Origin: Bin52 sp965213935 | GTDB lineage: Bacteria; Pseudomonadota; Alphaproteobacteria; Thalassobaculales; Thalassobaculaceae | Direction of reading: 5' to 3' | Assembly (NCBI GenBank): GCA_965213935.1 | Contig: CBDCAO010000012.1 | Coordinates: 2,170,001 to 2,234,000, forward strand | DNA length: 64,000 nt | Shown: positions 44,301-52,803 of the stretch, piece by piece | Layout: each line of letters opens with the position of its first letter | Position numbering within the stretch: position 1 is the first letter of the stretch | Position numbers and translations under genes: made by a program | Notes under the pieces: model-generated | What the model saw: only the letters and a program-made list of their open reading frames with translations | Database searches by the model: none | Told to the model about the DNA's origin: nothing

Positions 44301-47300
44301 GAGCGCCAGTGCCGAGAGCACGGACAGCCCGGCGCCGGCCTGCGTCTCCGACGCCCTGCTGGCCGAAGTCCGGACCGCTGCGGGCGAGACCTGGCGCTCG
44401 CCGGGCCATGTCGAGCGCTGGAGCCGGGTGCTTGCCGCCTTCGGGGAGAGCAACGCCTGGAGCAACAACCCGATGACCGTCGCCGAGGCGCAGGCGCAGG
44501 CGGATCGCGGCCTTCAGCGCTGGGCGCCGGTGGCGCCGGCGCTCGAATGCCTGGAGAAGGAGCCGGCAGAGGCACAGGCAGAGCCGCAACAGGCGGTTCC
44601 GGCGATTACCGTGACCGCCGGTGCGGCGGTGACGGAAGGCACGGCGGCGGGCTTCACGCTCAAGGCCGATCCGGCGCCGGCGGAAGAGCTCGCGGTGACG
44701 GTGGCGGTCGCGCAGACCGGCGCCATCGCCGACGCCTCGGCAATCGGCGAGCGCATTGTGACGATCCCGGCCGGGCAGGCGGAGGCGGCCTTCACGGTGG
44801 CGACGCTGGCCGACGAGACCGACGAGCCGGCGGGCGCTGTGGTGGCGACGGTGTCGGACGGCGCCGGCTATACGGTGGACGATGCGGACAAGAGCGCAAG
44901 CGTGGCCGTGGCGGACGACGATGCCACCACGCTTGTGCTGACGGCGCCAGCGGGCGACCTGCCCGAGGCGTCGGGTAGCAAGACGCTGACGCTGACGCTC
45001 GGGCGCGCGCTGGTCGAGGGCGAGAGCCTCGCGGTGCCGCTGGGCTTTGCCGGCACGGCGACGCTGGGTGCCGACTACACGCTGGCCGCGCCGGAGACGG
45101 CGCCTGCGGGCGTGACATATGCCAACCTTGCGGGAACCGATCCGAAAAGCCCGCCGACGGTGACCTTCGCCGGTGCTGCGGGGCGCAAGTCGGCGACCGT
45201 GGCGACGCTGGTGCTGGCGACGGTGGCCGACAGCGTGGCCGAGGGCGAGCAGGAGACGGTGACGGTGAAGCCGGGCACGCCGGTCGCGACCGGCCTCGGC
45301 GGCGGGGCGGCGGCCTCGGGCACGGCCGGCTTCGCCATCCTGGAGCCGCCGCCGGAGATCGCGATCGCGGCGAAGAGCGGGACCGTGGTGGAGGGCGCGG
45401 ATGCTGCCTTCACCCTGACGGCGAGCCGGGCGCCCGGCGCGGACCTGACGGTCAGGCTCACGGTCTCGGAGGCCGACGGCAGCGACTTCGTGGCGGCCGA
45501 GCACGAGGGGACCGCCACGGCGACCATTGCCAAGGGCGAGACAGAGGCCACCTTCACCGTGCCGACGGTGAATGATGTGGCGGACGAGCCCGACGGGGCG
45601 GTGACGGCGACCCTTGCCGGGGACGGCGAGAAGGGGCTCCTCTACACGGTGGCGGCGGCCCCGCAGGATGCGGCCTCCGTGAAGGTGACCGACGACGATG
45701 CGGCGGCGACGGCTCCGACCTTCTCGGTCGGCGACGAGACCGCGAACGAGGATATCGGGCTGATGTATTTCACGGTGCGGCTCGATCGGGCCGTGCAGCG
45801 GACGGTGAAGGTGACCGTGACGGCGCGCGAGTCGAGCCCGGTCTCCGCCCGGTATGGCGAGGACTATTACTGGTGGTGGCCGGACGGCCTCGCGCTCACC
45901 TTCCATCCGGGTCAGACCGAGAAGAAGATGTGGGTCTATGTCTACAACGACAATCACGACGAGGACCCGGAGACCTTCGAGGTGGCGCTGTCGCGGCCGA
46001 CGGGGGGTGCTGCGATCGGCGACGGTGTTGCGGTGGGCACGATCGTCAATGACGACCCGATGCCGGCGGCGTGGCTGGCGCGGTTCGGGCGCACGGCGGC
46101 GGAGCAGGCGCTGGACGGCATCGCCGGGCGCATCGCGGCCCCGCGCACTGCCGGGATGCAGGGCACGATCGCCGGACAGGCGCTGAACCTCGATCCCGGA
46201 CCGGGAACAGGCAGCGGCGGTTCCGTCGGTTCGGGTGGCGCGGCGAACGACAATGCCGGCCCAGGCAGCCATGCCGCCAATGACCTGCTGGCGCAGTCCG
46301 ATGTCGCGCGCGCCTTCGGCGCCGGCCATTTCGGCAGCGGTGGCACCGGCCATGACGCTCACGGCTTCGGCTTTGACAGCAGCGGCGCTGGGGCGCAGGC
46401 CTGGTCCATGACGGCGCGCGAGGTGCTGCTCGGCAGCAGCTTCACGGCGACGGGTGAGAAGGACGGCACGGGCGGGAGTCTCGCCTTCTGGGGCCGGGCG
46501 GCGCAGTCGAGCTTCGACGGTCGCGAGGGGACGTTCTCGCTCGAGGGCGAAGCGACCACGGCGACGTTGGGGGCCGACTATGCGCGCGGCAAGTGGCTGA
46601 TCGGCATGGCGCTGATGCAGAGCAGCGGCGAAGGCGGCTACCGGGATACCGACCCCGGCGGGAATGTCTGCGCCGACCTCGACATGGACGGCGTGGATCC
46701 GCCGCCGGACCTGTGCAATGGCGCCGTGCGGAATGGCGACGGCGCGGTCGAGGCGACGCTGACGGCGGCGGTCCCCTATGCCGCCATCCAGGCGTCCGAG
46801 CGGATGAAGCTGTGGGGCGCGGCGGGCTCCGGCACCGGTGAGGTGACGCTCAGGCCGGAGGTCGGCGGCAGGGCGCTCGGTTCCGACATTTCCTGGACGA
46901 TGGCGGCGATGGGCCTGCGCAGCGACGTGATCGCGCCGCCGAAGGAGGGCAGCGGCCCGGCCCTGGCGGTGACCTCGGACGCGCTGTGGGCGCGGACCAG
47001 CTCGGACAAGACGCATGAACTGGCGGCGTCGGACTCCGACGTGACGCGGCTGCGGCTCGGTCTGGAGGGTGGTTACCGCATCGCCACCGAGGGCGGCGGC
47101 CATGTGACGCCGAAGCTGGAAATCGGCGCACGCCATGACGGCGGCGATGCGGAGACCGGCTACGGGGTGGAACTCGGCGGCGGGCTGGCCTGGGTCGACC
47201 CGACGCTCGGCCTGTCGCTCGACCTGTCGGGCCGCACGCTGGCCGCGCACGGCTCGGACGACCTGGAGGACCGGGGCTTTGCCGCCTCGCTCGCCTTCGA

Positions 47301-47676
47301 TCCCGACCCGGCGACTGCGCGGGGTCCCTCGCTGACGCTGACCCAGGACTGGGGCGGACAGGCCAGGGGCGGGCTCGACGCGCTGTTCACGCCCGATCCG
47401 CTGGAAGACCGCGCGGGCAGCGGCGAGGCCACCGCCCGCTGGCGGGCGGAAGCGGCATATGGCTTCCCGGCCCTCTCGGGGCGCTTCACCGGCAGCCCGC
47501 ATGTCGGGCTGGGGCTGGCGACGGCTGCGCGCGACTACAGCGTGGGGTGGCGTCTGGCGCCGGCGGCCAACGCCAATGCGCCCGATATCTCCTTCGGCGT
47601 CCGGGCAACCCGCAGGGAAAGCGACGGAACCGTGCCGGAGCACAGCGTCGGGTTCGAGGCGATCGCGCGGTGGTGA
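41341..47676 (+). CDS. giant Calx-beta repeat autotransporter
   Basis: This is a surface protein of at least 2111 residues. Calx-beta-type domains recur at about residues 10-125, 144-260, 265-390, 1087-1190, 1200-1335, 1337-1455 and 1459-1570, each with a (V/T)EG..a.fT(L/V) strand and a final D(D/N)D. An FN3-like domain (about 886-980) and a helical segment (about 995-1075) lie between. A C-terminal autotransporter barrel (about 1690-2111) ends in aromatic EAIARW. Immediately upstream of GTG 41341 the same frame encodes a hydrophobic signal peptide (LPLGLFSALFCLPLFLGLV, then EAAAQS). The true N-terminus must therefore be earlier, but no ATG, GTG or TTG exists in frame back to the stop at 41062. 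It is probably a secreted, calcium-binding adhesin. Confidence 0.85.
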   Translation: MTEAAAQSVPTLKVEIPTVTEGETGTITLTLSQASSQSIDITVNDSAITCGTGFACPQGTDGADDNDHSRISGTITFAPSETEKTVSFTTTDDSTSESTELFAFGIGNLLTSEATIDPSTPPDISFPVPFWLVRIQDNDNPGNPNVTIAPGMSPVTEGTDATFTVTATPAPTAATTVSVAVTEETSGSQDFVASSNETTHTVTIPASGSPNAGTATLTIPTVGDTNQEPHGAVTAAVNTGTGYTVGNPSSATVTVLDNDGTSAPPEVSVRLMTGEGENRNMAGEVEKPESDGTVSFPLSLDAQPSAALTVCVRVTESGDVDRVALADEGIKTVSFNSGVQTGSIDVAWTDTDADDLDSVITVTAVPSSTVGCSSTDVYTVSSTTGSDKVKVSDDEVTALSLASSDTEMGEGDASNTAVITVSLGRALISGESVVAPITLATDNGARLPGHATPDFAVAAMGTGVALSNATSATPRLTFTGSDSSTVQEATVTLTPVANRDDGDTDNETITATLSLLSGTGSGTVVTGGGVEVVQASSVATLTLADDEAAPPPVTCSAQNPIFNDTSLRILETGETTYCVRLTTAPSGGDTTVTIGRIGGGATVSPASLTFTSSNYQTPRQVTVTGMDEPGSHRNRTTQLTHTASGGGYSSQNLGRVRVNVDDAPEVEAYWYIKGGAGGVRIRRPHTITSTRGLTAWQNAAPGDRISYAVRLSNRPAPGGTVTVTATVPSDKRNLVGLSLTEGGEPENSVRVEFKDRSPGAGTGCSNWFGHQPHQYFDSHGNTRTVSGRQPGESYDGTPDTPWECWRMIYVVRKDASRNIDDTCADITHTATGGGVRKVTVDTIRAHVRNPGRNRRGSRGYNSQCRNLNGNTLSAPALAAPAPTETVANLQVTAVDDTSASVTWDAVEHATSYDVSWSAESSDSLTASAGDLPGVTGTTTTIDHGAPVPMTLTVTVTPEYVDKNGDTQQLASLAGTATLAVGPGSDALSASAESTDSPAPACVSDALLAEVRTAAGETWRSPGHVERWSRVLAAFGESNAWSNNPMTVAEAQAQADRGLQRWAPVAPALECLEKEPAEAQAEPQQAVPAITVTAGAAVTEGTAAGFTLKADPAPAEELAVTVAVAQTGAIADASAIGERIVTIPAGQAEAAFTVATLADETDEPAGAVVATVSDGAGYTVDDADKSASVAVADDDATTLVLTAPAGDLPEASGSKTLTLTLGRALVEGESLAVPLGFAGTATLGADYTLAAPETAPAGVTYANLAGTDPKSPPTVTFAGAAGRKSATVATLVLATVADSVAEGEQETVTVKPGTPVATGLGGGAAASGTAGFAILEPPPEIAIAAKSGTVVEGADAAFTLTASRAPGADLTVRLTVSEADGSDFVAAEHEGTATATIAKGETEATFTVPTVNDVADEPDGAVTATLAGDGEKGLLYTVAAAPQDAASVKVTDDDAAATAPTFSVGDETANEDIGLMYFTVRLDRAVQRTVKVTVTARESSPVSARYGEDYYWWWPDGLALTFHPGQTEKKMWVYVYNDNHDEDPETFEVALSRPTGGAAIGDGVAVGTIVNDDPMPAAWLARFGRTAAEQALDGIAGRIAAPRTAGMQGTIAGQALNLDPGPGTGSGGSVGSGGAANDNAGPGSHAANDLLAQSDVARAFGAGHFGSGGTGHDAHGFGFDSSGAGAQAWSMTAREVLLGSSFTATGEKDGTGGSLAFWGRAAQSSFDGREGTFSLEGEATTATLGADYARGKWLIGMALMQSSGEGGYRDTDPGGNVCADLDMDGVDPPPDLCNGAVRNGDGAVEATLTAAVPYAAIQASERMKLWGAAGSGTGEVTLRPEVGGRALGSDISWTMAAMGLRSDVIAPPKEGSGPALAVTSDALWARTSSDKTHELAASDSDVTRLRLGLEGGYRIATEGGGHVTPKLEIGARHDGGDAETGYGVELGGGLAWVDPTLGLSLDLSGRTLAAHGSDDLEDRGFAASLAFDPDPATARGPSLTLTQDWGGQARGGLDALFTPDPLEDRAGSGEATARWRAEAAYGFPALSGRFTGSPHVGLGLATAARDYSVGWRLAPAANANAPDISFGVRATRRESDGTVPEHSVGFEAIARW

Positions 47677-47768
47677 CCTCTTTGGACGCGCGTTGCGATG
47701 GAGACGGGCGGCGGCATCCAGGCGTGGGATTTCCTGCGCCGGGTCGCGGACTACCGGGAGCGGGTTAT

Positions 47769-48060
47769 CCCGAATGTGCCGGCACTTACCGGGGTACGCC
47801 GGATACGTCGCTCGCCGATATACGGATGTCCGCCCCAAGCCAGATCGATCCCGATGTCGTATACGAATTCTGCCCGCCCCGCGAAGTGCCCTGGCTTATG
47901 ACGGAACTGCGGCTGAACACCCGTTCACTGCTCTATGAGCCCGATCAGGAGGATTATGACAAGCTGACCACGCTGGCCTACACATTCTGCCGGTTCGGCA
48001 GAATTCATCCCTTCCTCGACGGCAACGGCCATGTTCAACGCGCTCATGGGTCCCATGCCG
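47769..48060 (+). pseudogene. Fic-domain protein remnant with a damaged active-site motif
   Basis: The frame includes EVPWLMTELRL and then FGRIHPFLDGNGHVQR. The Fic motif HPFx(D/E)GNGR is intact except that its arginine is His (codon CAT at 48030-48032). The N-terminal half of a Fic protein is missing and the frame loses homology after the motif. Fic enzymes transfer AMP to proteins. This piece cannot be functional as it stands; it is the first of several fragments between the autotransporter and the Hsp70 operon. Confidence 0.65.
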
Positions 48061-48676
48061 GGCCAGAGAACAGCCGCCATGAGGATGGTTCGGGCAAGAC
48101 TCAAGCCTTGCAAAACGCCACGCTCTGGTTGTACTGTACTGATCGTCGGTCTGCCCCGTCTCATAGCGAAGCTGCACCGGCCGTGGCCCGGCGGTTCTGT
48201 CATAACCGCGCGGGCCCTTTCCTTGTCTGTTTCACCAGACAGACTACCGCTGCGACCCGACAAGGCAAAACGCTCGTTTCCCACTGTCAACCGCCATCCC
48301 GGGCAATCCATCAACCCCTCAATGGGGGGAAAATCGCCTGCGCTTCTAACGAACGAATGCGGGAGACAACACCGGCAAGCGACGCGACGCAGAAAAACAC
48401 CAGCGACTGATCCGACACCACATGCTCGCTGCTGCGGCCACCACACTCTCTCGGCCCGCGGGGATCGCCTCCGCGGGCCGCTTCAGCTCCACCCCATGGT
48501 CGCAGCAACAATACAGTCGTCGAGCCGCTTGTCGCACCGCGACAATCAAAATCGCAAACCGCTTGCAAGCGCCGCAGAGAGACGAAATCATCCTCGCGCC
48601 GCTGCCGCCGGGAATCTCATCCTGATTGACGCGCGGATCTCACCCAGATTGTCGCGCCACAGCGGAGACACGGCGA
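48061..48676. other. 616-base stretch without a recognised gene
   Basis: It is slightly less GC-rich than its surroundings. Short frames lack motifs. It separates the Fic remnant from the restriction-enzyme remnant and is probably decayed mobile DNA. Confidence 0.4.
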
Positions 48677-49069
48677 CTGAGCGATATCGGTTCCTCGACC
48701 GAGGAAACGTTCTATCCGGCGATACGTGACCTGATTACCGCGATCCTGCGCGCACAGAACCTGCCCTTCGAGGTCCGCACCAGCACGTCGGAATCCAAGC
48801 AGGCCGGCGCAGAACGCCCGGACTTCCTTCTCGCCGATTCCGGCCTGTTCGGCGAAGTCAAGAAACCCGATGAAACGCTCGAAGACATCGCGGCCTCGAC
48901 CGAACGCAACGACCAGGCTGGCCGCCATCTCAGCCGGAACGGCGTGGTGCTCATCAACAATGTCCGCGGCCTCGGCCTTCTCGCCTGTGCGCCGGGCCAT
49001 GCACGTGAGCACGGGACGCCGGTTCCGCGGGATCAGCGCGATCTGATCACCACCGTGGATTTGTGGAGT
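48677..49069 (+). pseudogene. N-terminal fragment of a type IIG-like restriction-modification enzyme
   Basis: The frame reads DIGSSTEETFYPAIRDLITA, then LPFEVRTSTSESKQAG, RPDFLLADSGLFGEVKKPDE and GVVLINNVRGLGLLAC. This is the nuclease-containing N-terminus of type IIG/ISP-like enzymes; PDF...GEVKK supplies the PD-(D/E)XK residues. The methyltransferase and specificity domains are missing because a DUF2493 fragment follows within a few bases of the VDLW segment. Confidence 0.65.
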
Positions 49070-49083
49070 GGAGCAATGCATCC

Positions 49084-49410
49084 GGCAATGTCGCCAGGCT
49101 CCATGTTGACCCGCGGGCCCGCGCCGACCTCGTGCTGGTGCACGGCGGCGGCCCCGGCGTCGAGAAGCTCGCCGCGCAGTGGGCCGAGCGCAACGGCGTC
49201 CACCAGGTGGGTGTGCAAGCCCGACTGGCAGCGCCACGGGCGCGCCGCCCCGGGACGGCGCAACGACCACCTGCTCGACCTGCAACCCGAGGGCGTCGTC
49301 GCCTTCTCCGGCGGCCGCATCACCGGCAACCTCGTCGACAAGCTTGCCTTCAGGTCAGACGCGCACGCTCGGGTCTGCGAGAGGCGGAACGCCGCAAGGC
49401 TCCCGTCTAC
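49084..49410 (+). pseudogene. DUF2493 (SLOG-like) protein fragment with a frameshift
   Basis: DLVLVHGGGPGVEKLAAQWA, reading toward HQV, is in one frame. VCKPDWQRHGRAAPGRRNDH, then LLDLQPEGVVAFSGGRITGN and LVDKLAF continue in another. Joined, they form a DUF2493 domain of the SLOG type that binds nucleotides. The shift lies near 49205-49212, where an extra G in a GGG run explains it. The fragment begins without a start and adjoins the restriction-enzyme fragment. Confidence 0.65.
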
Positions 49411-49560
49411 CCGGCCCGCTGACGCGTCTGAAAATCGGGCCATGGCGCTCTATTCGGATGCGGGATCAATGAGATCTACCGCCAACGCACCACCTGATGT
49501 TCAGAACTGCCGTTCCCGGTCCGAGATCTGGCGGTCACATCCTCGTCATCATGGAGACTT

Positions 49561-49938
49561 TCAGTCGCGGCTGCGGAAGCGGTAGTCCGGCCGGGTATGG
49601 GGCGTCTGCCGGTAGGCGTTGGCATCAGTGCACCGGATTTCCCGCCACAGTCGCAGTGCCAGGTCGAACTCGCGCTCCGCCAGGGCCACCACGGCGAGCA
49701 GTTCCAGGGACGCACGCGACCTGTGAAGGTGACATGCCCGTTCGGCAAATGCCCGTGCCTTGCACAGGTCTTCCGGTCCGGAAGCCCTGGACACTTCCTG
49801 GGCGCCACGCTGTCGCCACCATGCCGCAGTTCGTTCCACTGCCCGCATCTCGCGCAGATCGGTGTTGCAACGACGGCAGAACAGGTCCTCGGCGGCCTGG
49901 GTGCCGCAGGTCGGGCATTGAAGCGCCACCTGAATCAC
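49561..49938 (-). CDS. zinc-ribbon protein, last gene of the accessory Hsp70 operon
   Basis: This is a 125-residue protein. An N-terminal zinc ribbon (CPTCGTQAAEDLFCRRC: two CxxC knuckles) is followed by a helical, TPR-like segment (ARAFAERACHLHRSRASLEL, then LAEREFDLALRLWREI). It starts at GTG 49938, overlapping the Hsp70 stop by GTGA, so it is translationally coupled and certainly part of the system. The function is unknown. The layout (zinc ribbon plus one or two TPR units) resembles an adaptor or client sensor for the chaperone. Confidence 0.7.
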   Translation of the reverse strand: MIQVALQCPTCGTQAAEDLFCRRCNTDLREMRAVERTAAWWRQRGAQEVSRASGPEDLCKARAFAERACHLHRSRASLELLAVVALAEREFDLALRLWREIRCTDANAYRQTPHTRPDYRFRSRD

Positions 49939-51683
49939 TCCAGGTAGAACAGGATCTCGTCAAGGTTCTGGCGGATCATTTCCGCATCATCGCTGCGCCC
50001 CTCGCTCACGGCATTCCTCGCCTGCGCGATCAGAGCCGAGATCTCCTCACGATCGGCGGTGGACGCGTCATCGAGGATTCGCGTGGCCCGCATCAGGGTG
50101 TCTTCCATAGCCTCAGATGCGGTGCCGGACGCAGCGTCAACATCGCTGCTCACGGAGGCGTCCGCCAGTGGTTGCCAGAGCGTTTCGAGACGCTGGCGAG
50201 AGGCTTCGATAGCGTCACGATCATTCAGGGCGTTCTCGACCACACCGTTGATCTCTCGACCTGTCGCCCGTTCCACCAGATGGATCTTCAGCAGCCCATC
50301 AAGATCGAGATGATAGGTACACAGCAATCCCTGCTCGTACGCAGCCTCGCTCTGCAACAGTCCCTCGAACAGGAACGACCCGATTTCGACATTCTTCAGG
50401 GCATCGGAATCCTCGCCCTGATAGATCTTGAATTCGACACTGTGCTGCTCTTCGAACATCTTGAAGAACGGTTCGGTCCTGCTCGCGGGCAGTCTGCTGT
50501 TACGGCGGATGAGAGGAACAAACTGGTGCGTGTAGGGTTGGCCGTAGAGCTCACCGACCATGCTGGTACCGAAGGTATACGGCGTGACGTCGACCAAGAC
50601 CGCCTCCATGTCCAGGCCCATCTCCATTCCGGCCTGAACTCCCGCACCAAGTGCGACACAAAGGTCCGGATCGATTTCGCCGTGAGGTTCCTGGCCCAGA
50701 CGCTCGGCCAAAAGCCGCGTGACGCGCGGAATGCGCGTCGATCCGCCAACCAGCAGGACACGATCAAGTTGGCTGGGGCGCACATCGGCATCGTTCAGCG
50801 CCATGGTGACGGATCGCATGGTCTTGGACAGCAGCTCATCGATGCCGTGTTCGAATTCGGCCTGGTCAAGTTCGAGGGACAGATGCTTCGCCTCACCGTC
50901 GATCACGGCGACGTGATCTTCCTCGATCCGCACATAGGGCTGGTCTGACAGCTCGATCTTGGCCTGTTCGGCAGCCCGACGCAGTCGTGCCTGCACGACC
51001 CTGTCGTCACCGACTTCGGCCTTACCCATGTCCTTGAGCTCCTGGTTGAGCCTGTCGACAATGATCTGGTCAAAGTCGTCACCGCCCAGATGGTTGTCTC
51101 CGGTGGAGGAGAGCACTTCGACCACCCCGTCCTCGATCTGCACGACCGAGACGTCGAAGGTTCCGCCACCGAGGTCGTAGACCAGAACTCTGCGAGTATC
51201 CTCTCCGCCGCCTTCGTAGCTGAGGGCTGCAGCAGTGGGCTCGTTGATGATCCGCACCACATCAAGCCCGGCAATCGCGCCTGCCTCCCGAGTGGATTGT
51301 CGCTGCACGTCGGTAAAGTATGCCGGAACAGTAATGACCGCCCTGCCGACATCATGGCCGAGCGCACGTGAAGCCCTCTCGCGCAATGCCTTGAGAATGA
51401 AGGCCGAGATTTCCTGCGGCAGATACGTGCCGGAGCCCATGGCGATCGGCTCGGCAGAGCCCATGAGGCGCTTGACGGAAACAACTGTCCTGTCGGGCGC
51501 CGCTGCCCATTGGTTGCGGGCTTGTTGTCCGACGATGATGGCGCCCGCTTCATCCACTCCGACACATGAAGGCAGCAGTGCCTCACCGCCTTCACGCACA
51601 ACCTCCGGCCTGCCATTGCGTACGATTGCCACCTCGGAGTTCGTAGTGCCAAGATCGATTCCGACGATCGTTTCCACGCTCAT
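49935..51683 (-). CDS. accessory Hsp70 (DnaK-like) chaperone
   Basis: This is a 582-residue Hsp70. The nucleotide-binding domain (1-355) has GIDLGTTNS (8-16), VITVPAYFTDVQRQSTREAG, NEPTAAALSY, VYDLGGGTFDVSV (169-181) and GGSTRIP (313-319). The linker is AVLVDVTPYTFGTSMVGE (from about 361). The substrate domain is recognisable to about residue 480, but the lid is shorter than in DnaK (about 640 residues) and no DnaK-type EEV tail is present. ATP hydrolysis residues are intact. It lies between a GrpE gene and a zinc-ribbon gene, so it is a dedicated machine rather than the housekeeping DnaK. HscC is the nearest known analogue. Confidence 0.92.
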   Translation of the reverse strand: MSVETIVGIDLGTTNSEVAIVRNGRPEVVREGGEALLPSCVGVDEAGAIIVGQQARNQWAAAPDRTVVSVKRLMGSAEPIAMGSGTYLPQEISAFILKALRERASRALGHDVGRAVITVPAYFTDVQRQSTREAGAIAGLDVVRIINEPTAAALSYEGGGEDTRRVLVYDLGGGTFDVSVVQIEDGVVEVLSSTGDNHLGGDDFDQIIVDRLNQELKDMGKAEVGDDRVVQARLRRAAEQAKIELSDQPYVRIEEDHVAVIDGEAKHLSLELDQAEFEHGIDELLSKTMRSVTMALNDADVRPSQLDRVLLVGGSTRIPRVTRLLAERLGQEPHGEIDPDLCVALGAGVQAGMEMGLDMEAVLVDVTPYTFGTSMVGELYGQPYTHQFVPLIRRNSRLPASRTEPFFKMFEEQHSVEFKIYQGEDSDALKNVEIGSFLFEGLLQSEAAYEQGLLCTYHLDLDGLLKIHLVERATGREINGVVENALNDRDAIEASRQRLETLWQPLADASVSSDVDAASGTASEAMEDTLMRATRILDDASTADREEISALIAQARNAVSEGRSDDAEMIRQNLDEILFYLE

Positions 51684-51705
51684 TCAGACTGACCTTCCTG
51701 TTATG

Positions 51706-52362
51706 CTAAAGGCGGTTGACGATGACTTCCGCAAGCTGCAGCACTTCATCGTCGCGGATGTACCCGCACTGCAGTTCCTCCACCACAAACCCGTCGGGAG
51801 CATTATCGACCCGACGAACTTCCACAGCATGCATGACGCGTGGATCAAACAGATTTCCGATGGTTTCGAGGCGAACGACGCCAAAACCGGAAAGCATGCG
51901 ATCAAAGCGTCGAAGTGCAATTCCGTAGCCTTCGGCCACGCCGTCGATGCCGCGCGGGTACCGGACCAGGAACCCGCGACGTTTACTGACCTCCTCAGCC
52001 GCCGCCAGGCCCCGCGCCAGGACGTCGTACAGATCAAGCATCGAGCGCAGACACCGGTTTTCGGCGGCGCGGGTCGCACGCTGTTCGAAGGCCGTCAGCT
52101 CGCGCCCGTGCACCGTCATCGACTCGACTGCCGTATCGTAGCGCTCCGCTGCCCGCGCGAGTTCCCGTCCGGCCTTTGCCTGTTCGCGGTTTTGAAGGCG
52201 GAGTTCCTGACGCAGGGCCGCGAACTCCGCGTAGAGATCTCTCAGATCCGGTTCCGAAGGGGACGGCTCGAAACCTGTCGTATCAGCCTGGCTGCAGGCA
52301 TGGATCCAGCACCGGAAATCGTCGAGGATCCCGTCCTTCCAGTCGGTGCCCGGTTCAGTCAT
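51706..52362 (-). CDS. GrpE-like nucleotide exchange factor
   Basis: This is a 218-residue protein. A long N-terminal helix (DLYAEFAALRQELRLQNREQ, then GRELARAAERYDTAVE) is followed by a four-helix-like part. It ends in a beta-wing segment with DNAPDGFVVEELQCGYIRDD and EVLQLAEVIVNRL, which is the GrpE C-terminal signature (G.V.....GY...vLr.A.V.V). It replaces ADP on the partner Hsp70. It overlaps the J-like gene by eight bases and is 22 bases from the Hsp70 start. Confidence 0.82.
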   Translation of the reverse strand: MTEPGTDWKDGILDDFRCWIHACSQADTTGFEPSPSEPDLRDLYAEFAALRQELRLQNREQAKAGRELARAAERYDTAVESMTVHGRELTAFEQRATRAAENRCLRSMLDLYDVLARGLAAAEEVSKRRGFLVRYPRGIDGVAEGYGIALRRFDRMLSGFGVVRLETIGNLFDPRVMHAVEVRRVDNAPDGFVVEELQCGYIRDDEVLQLAEVIVNRL

Positions 52363-52660
52363 CCCGAAGCCCTTCCGCCACCAACAGTGACTGAAGGCCA
52401 GTGGTCAGGTGCCGTTCCCCACGTGCCTTGAGCAGCGCATCGAGCGCCAGTTCGCAATCCTTGTACTGGCCAACACCGTACAGGGTCGAGTGCACGCGGG
52501 AACGTTCGTCACTCAGCGCCTCCCAGGCCGTCATGATCTGCTGAGCGCGATCCGGTTCCCGGCTTGGAGGGTGGGCACGGATCAGGGTGAGGTAGCGTTT
52601 CCTGATTTCCTGGCGCGAAGCGGTGGGCGGGAGACCTAGGACAAGATAGGGCATCAGCAT
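52355..52660 (-). CDS. J-domain-like protein with HPP in place of HPD
   Basis: This is a 101-residue protein from ATG 52660, chosen because GGAGG sits five bases upstream. It matches a J-domain: LGLPPTASRQEIRKRYLTLI (helix I-II), then RAHPPSREPDRAQQIMTAWE (loop and helix III) and LSDERSRVHSTLYG. The invariant His-Pro-Asp loop is HPP at residues 30-32, so the Asp needed to stimulate Hsp70 ATPase in ordinary J-proteins is absent. It is coupled to grpE by overlap. It may dock to the Hsp70 without stimulating it, or use a different mechanism. Confidence 0.75.
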   Translation of the reverse strand: MLMPYLVLGLPPTASRQEIRKRYLTLIRAHPPSREPDRAQQIMTAWEALSDERSRVHSTLYGVGQYKDCELALDALLKARGERHLTTGLQSLLVAEGLRDD

Positions 52661-52803
52661 CGCAGCCTCCAACGGTCGACAATGTACTCAGGGGAAAGAA
52701 ACAGGCGACCTCTCCCATCAGCCAGGCATCCAGACCGGCATCCCTCACCGTGCGCATGACCGCGTCCGCGCAGGGTCGATTCCGGATATCTTCCCTCGAT
52801 CTG

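Noticed and set aside
43909..47838. Very long open frame antisense to the autotransporter (about 1300 codons)
   Set aside because: It mirrors the GC-rich codon pattern of the sense gene, is rich in Arg/Ala/Gly, and has no domain; the sense strand has clear Calx-beta and barrel domains.
49497..50948. Open frame antisense to the Hsp70 gene
   Set aside because: The sense frame is an unmistakable Hsp70; the antisense translation has no family features.
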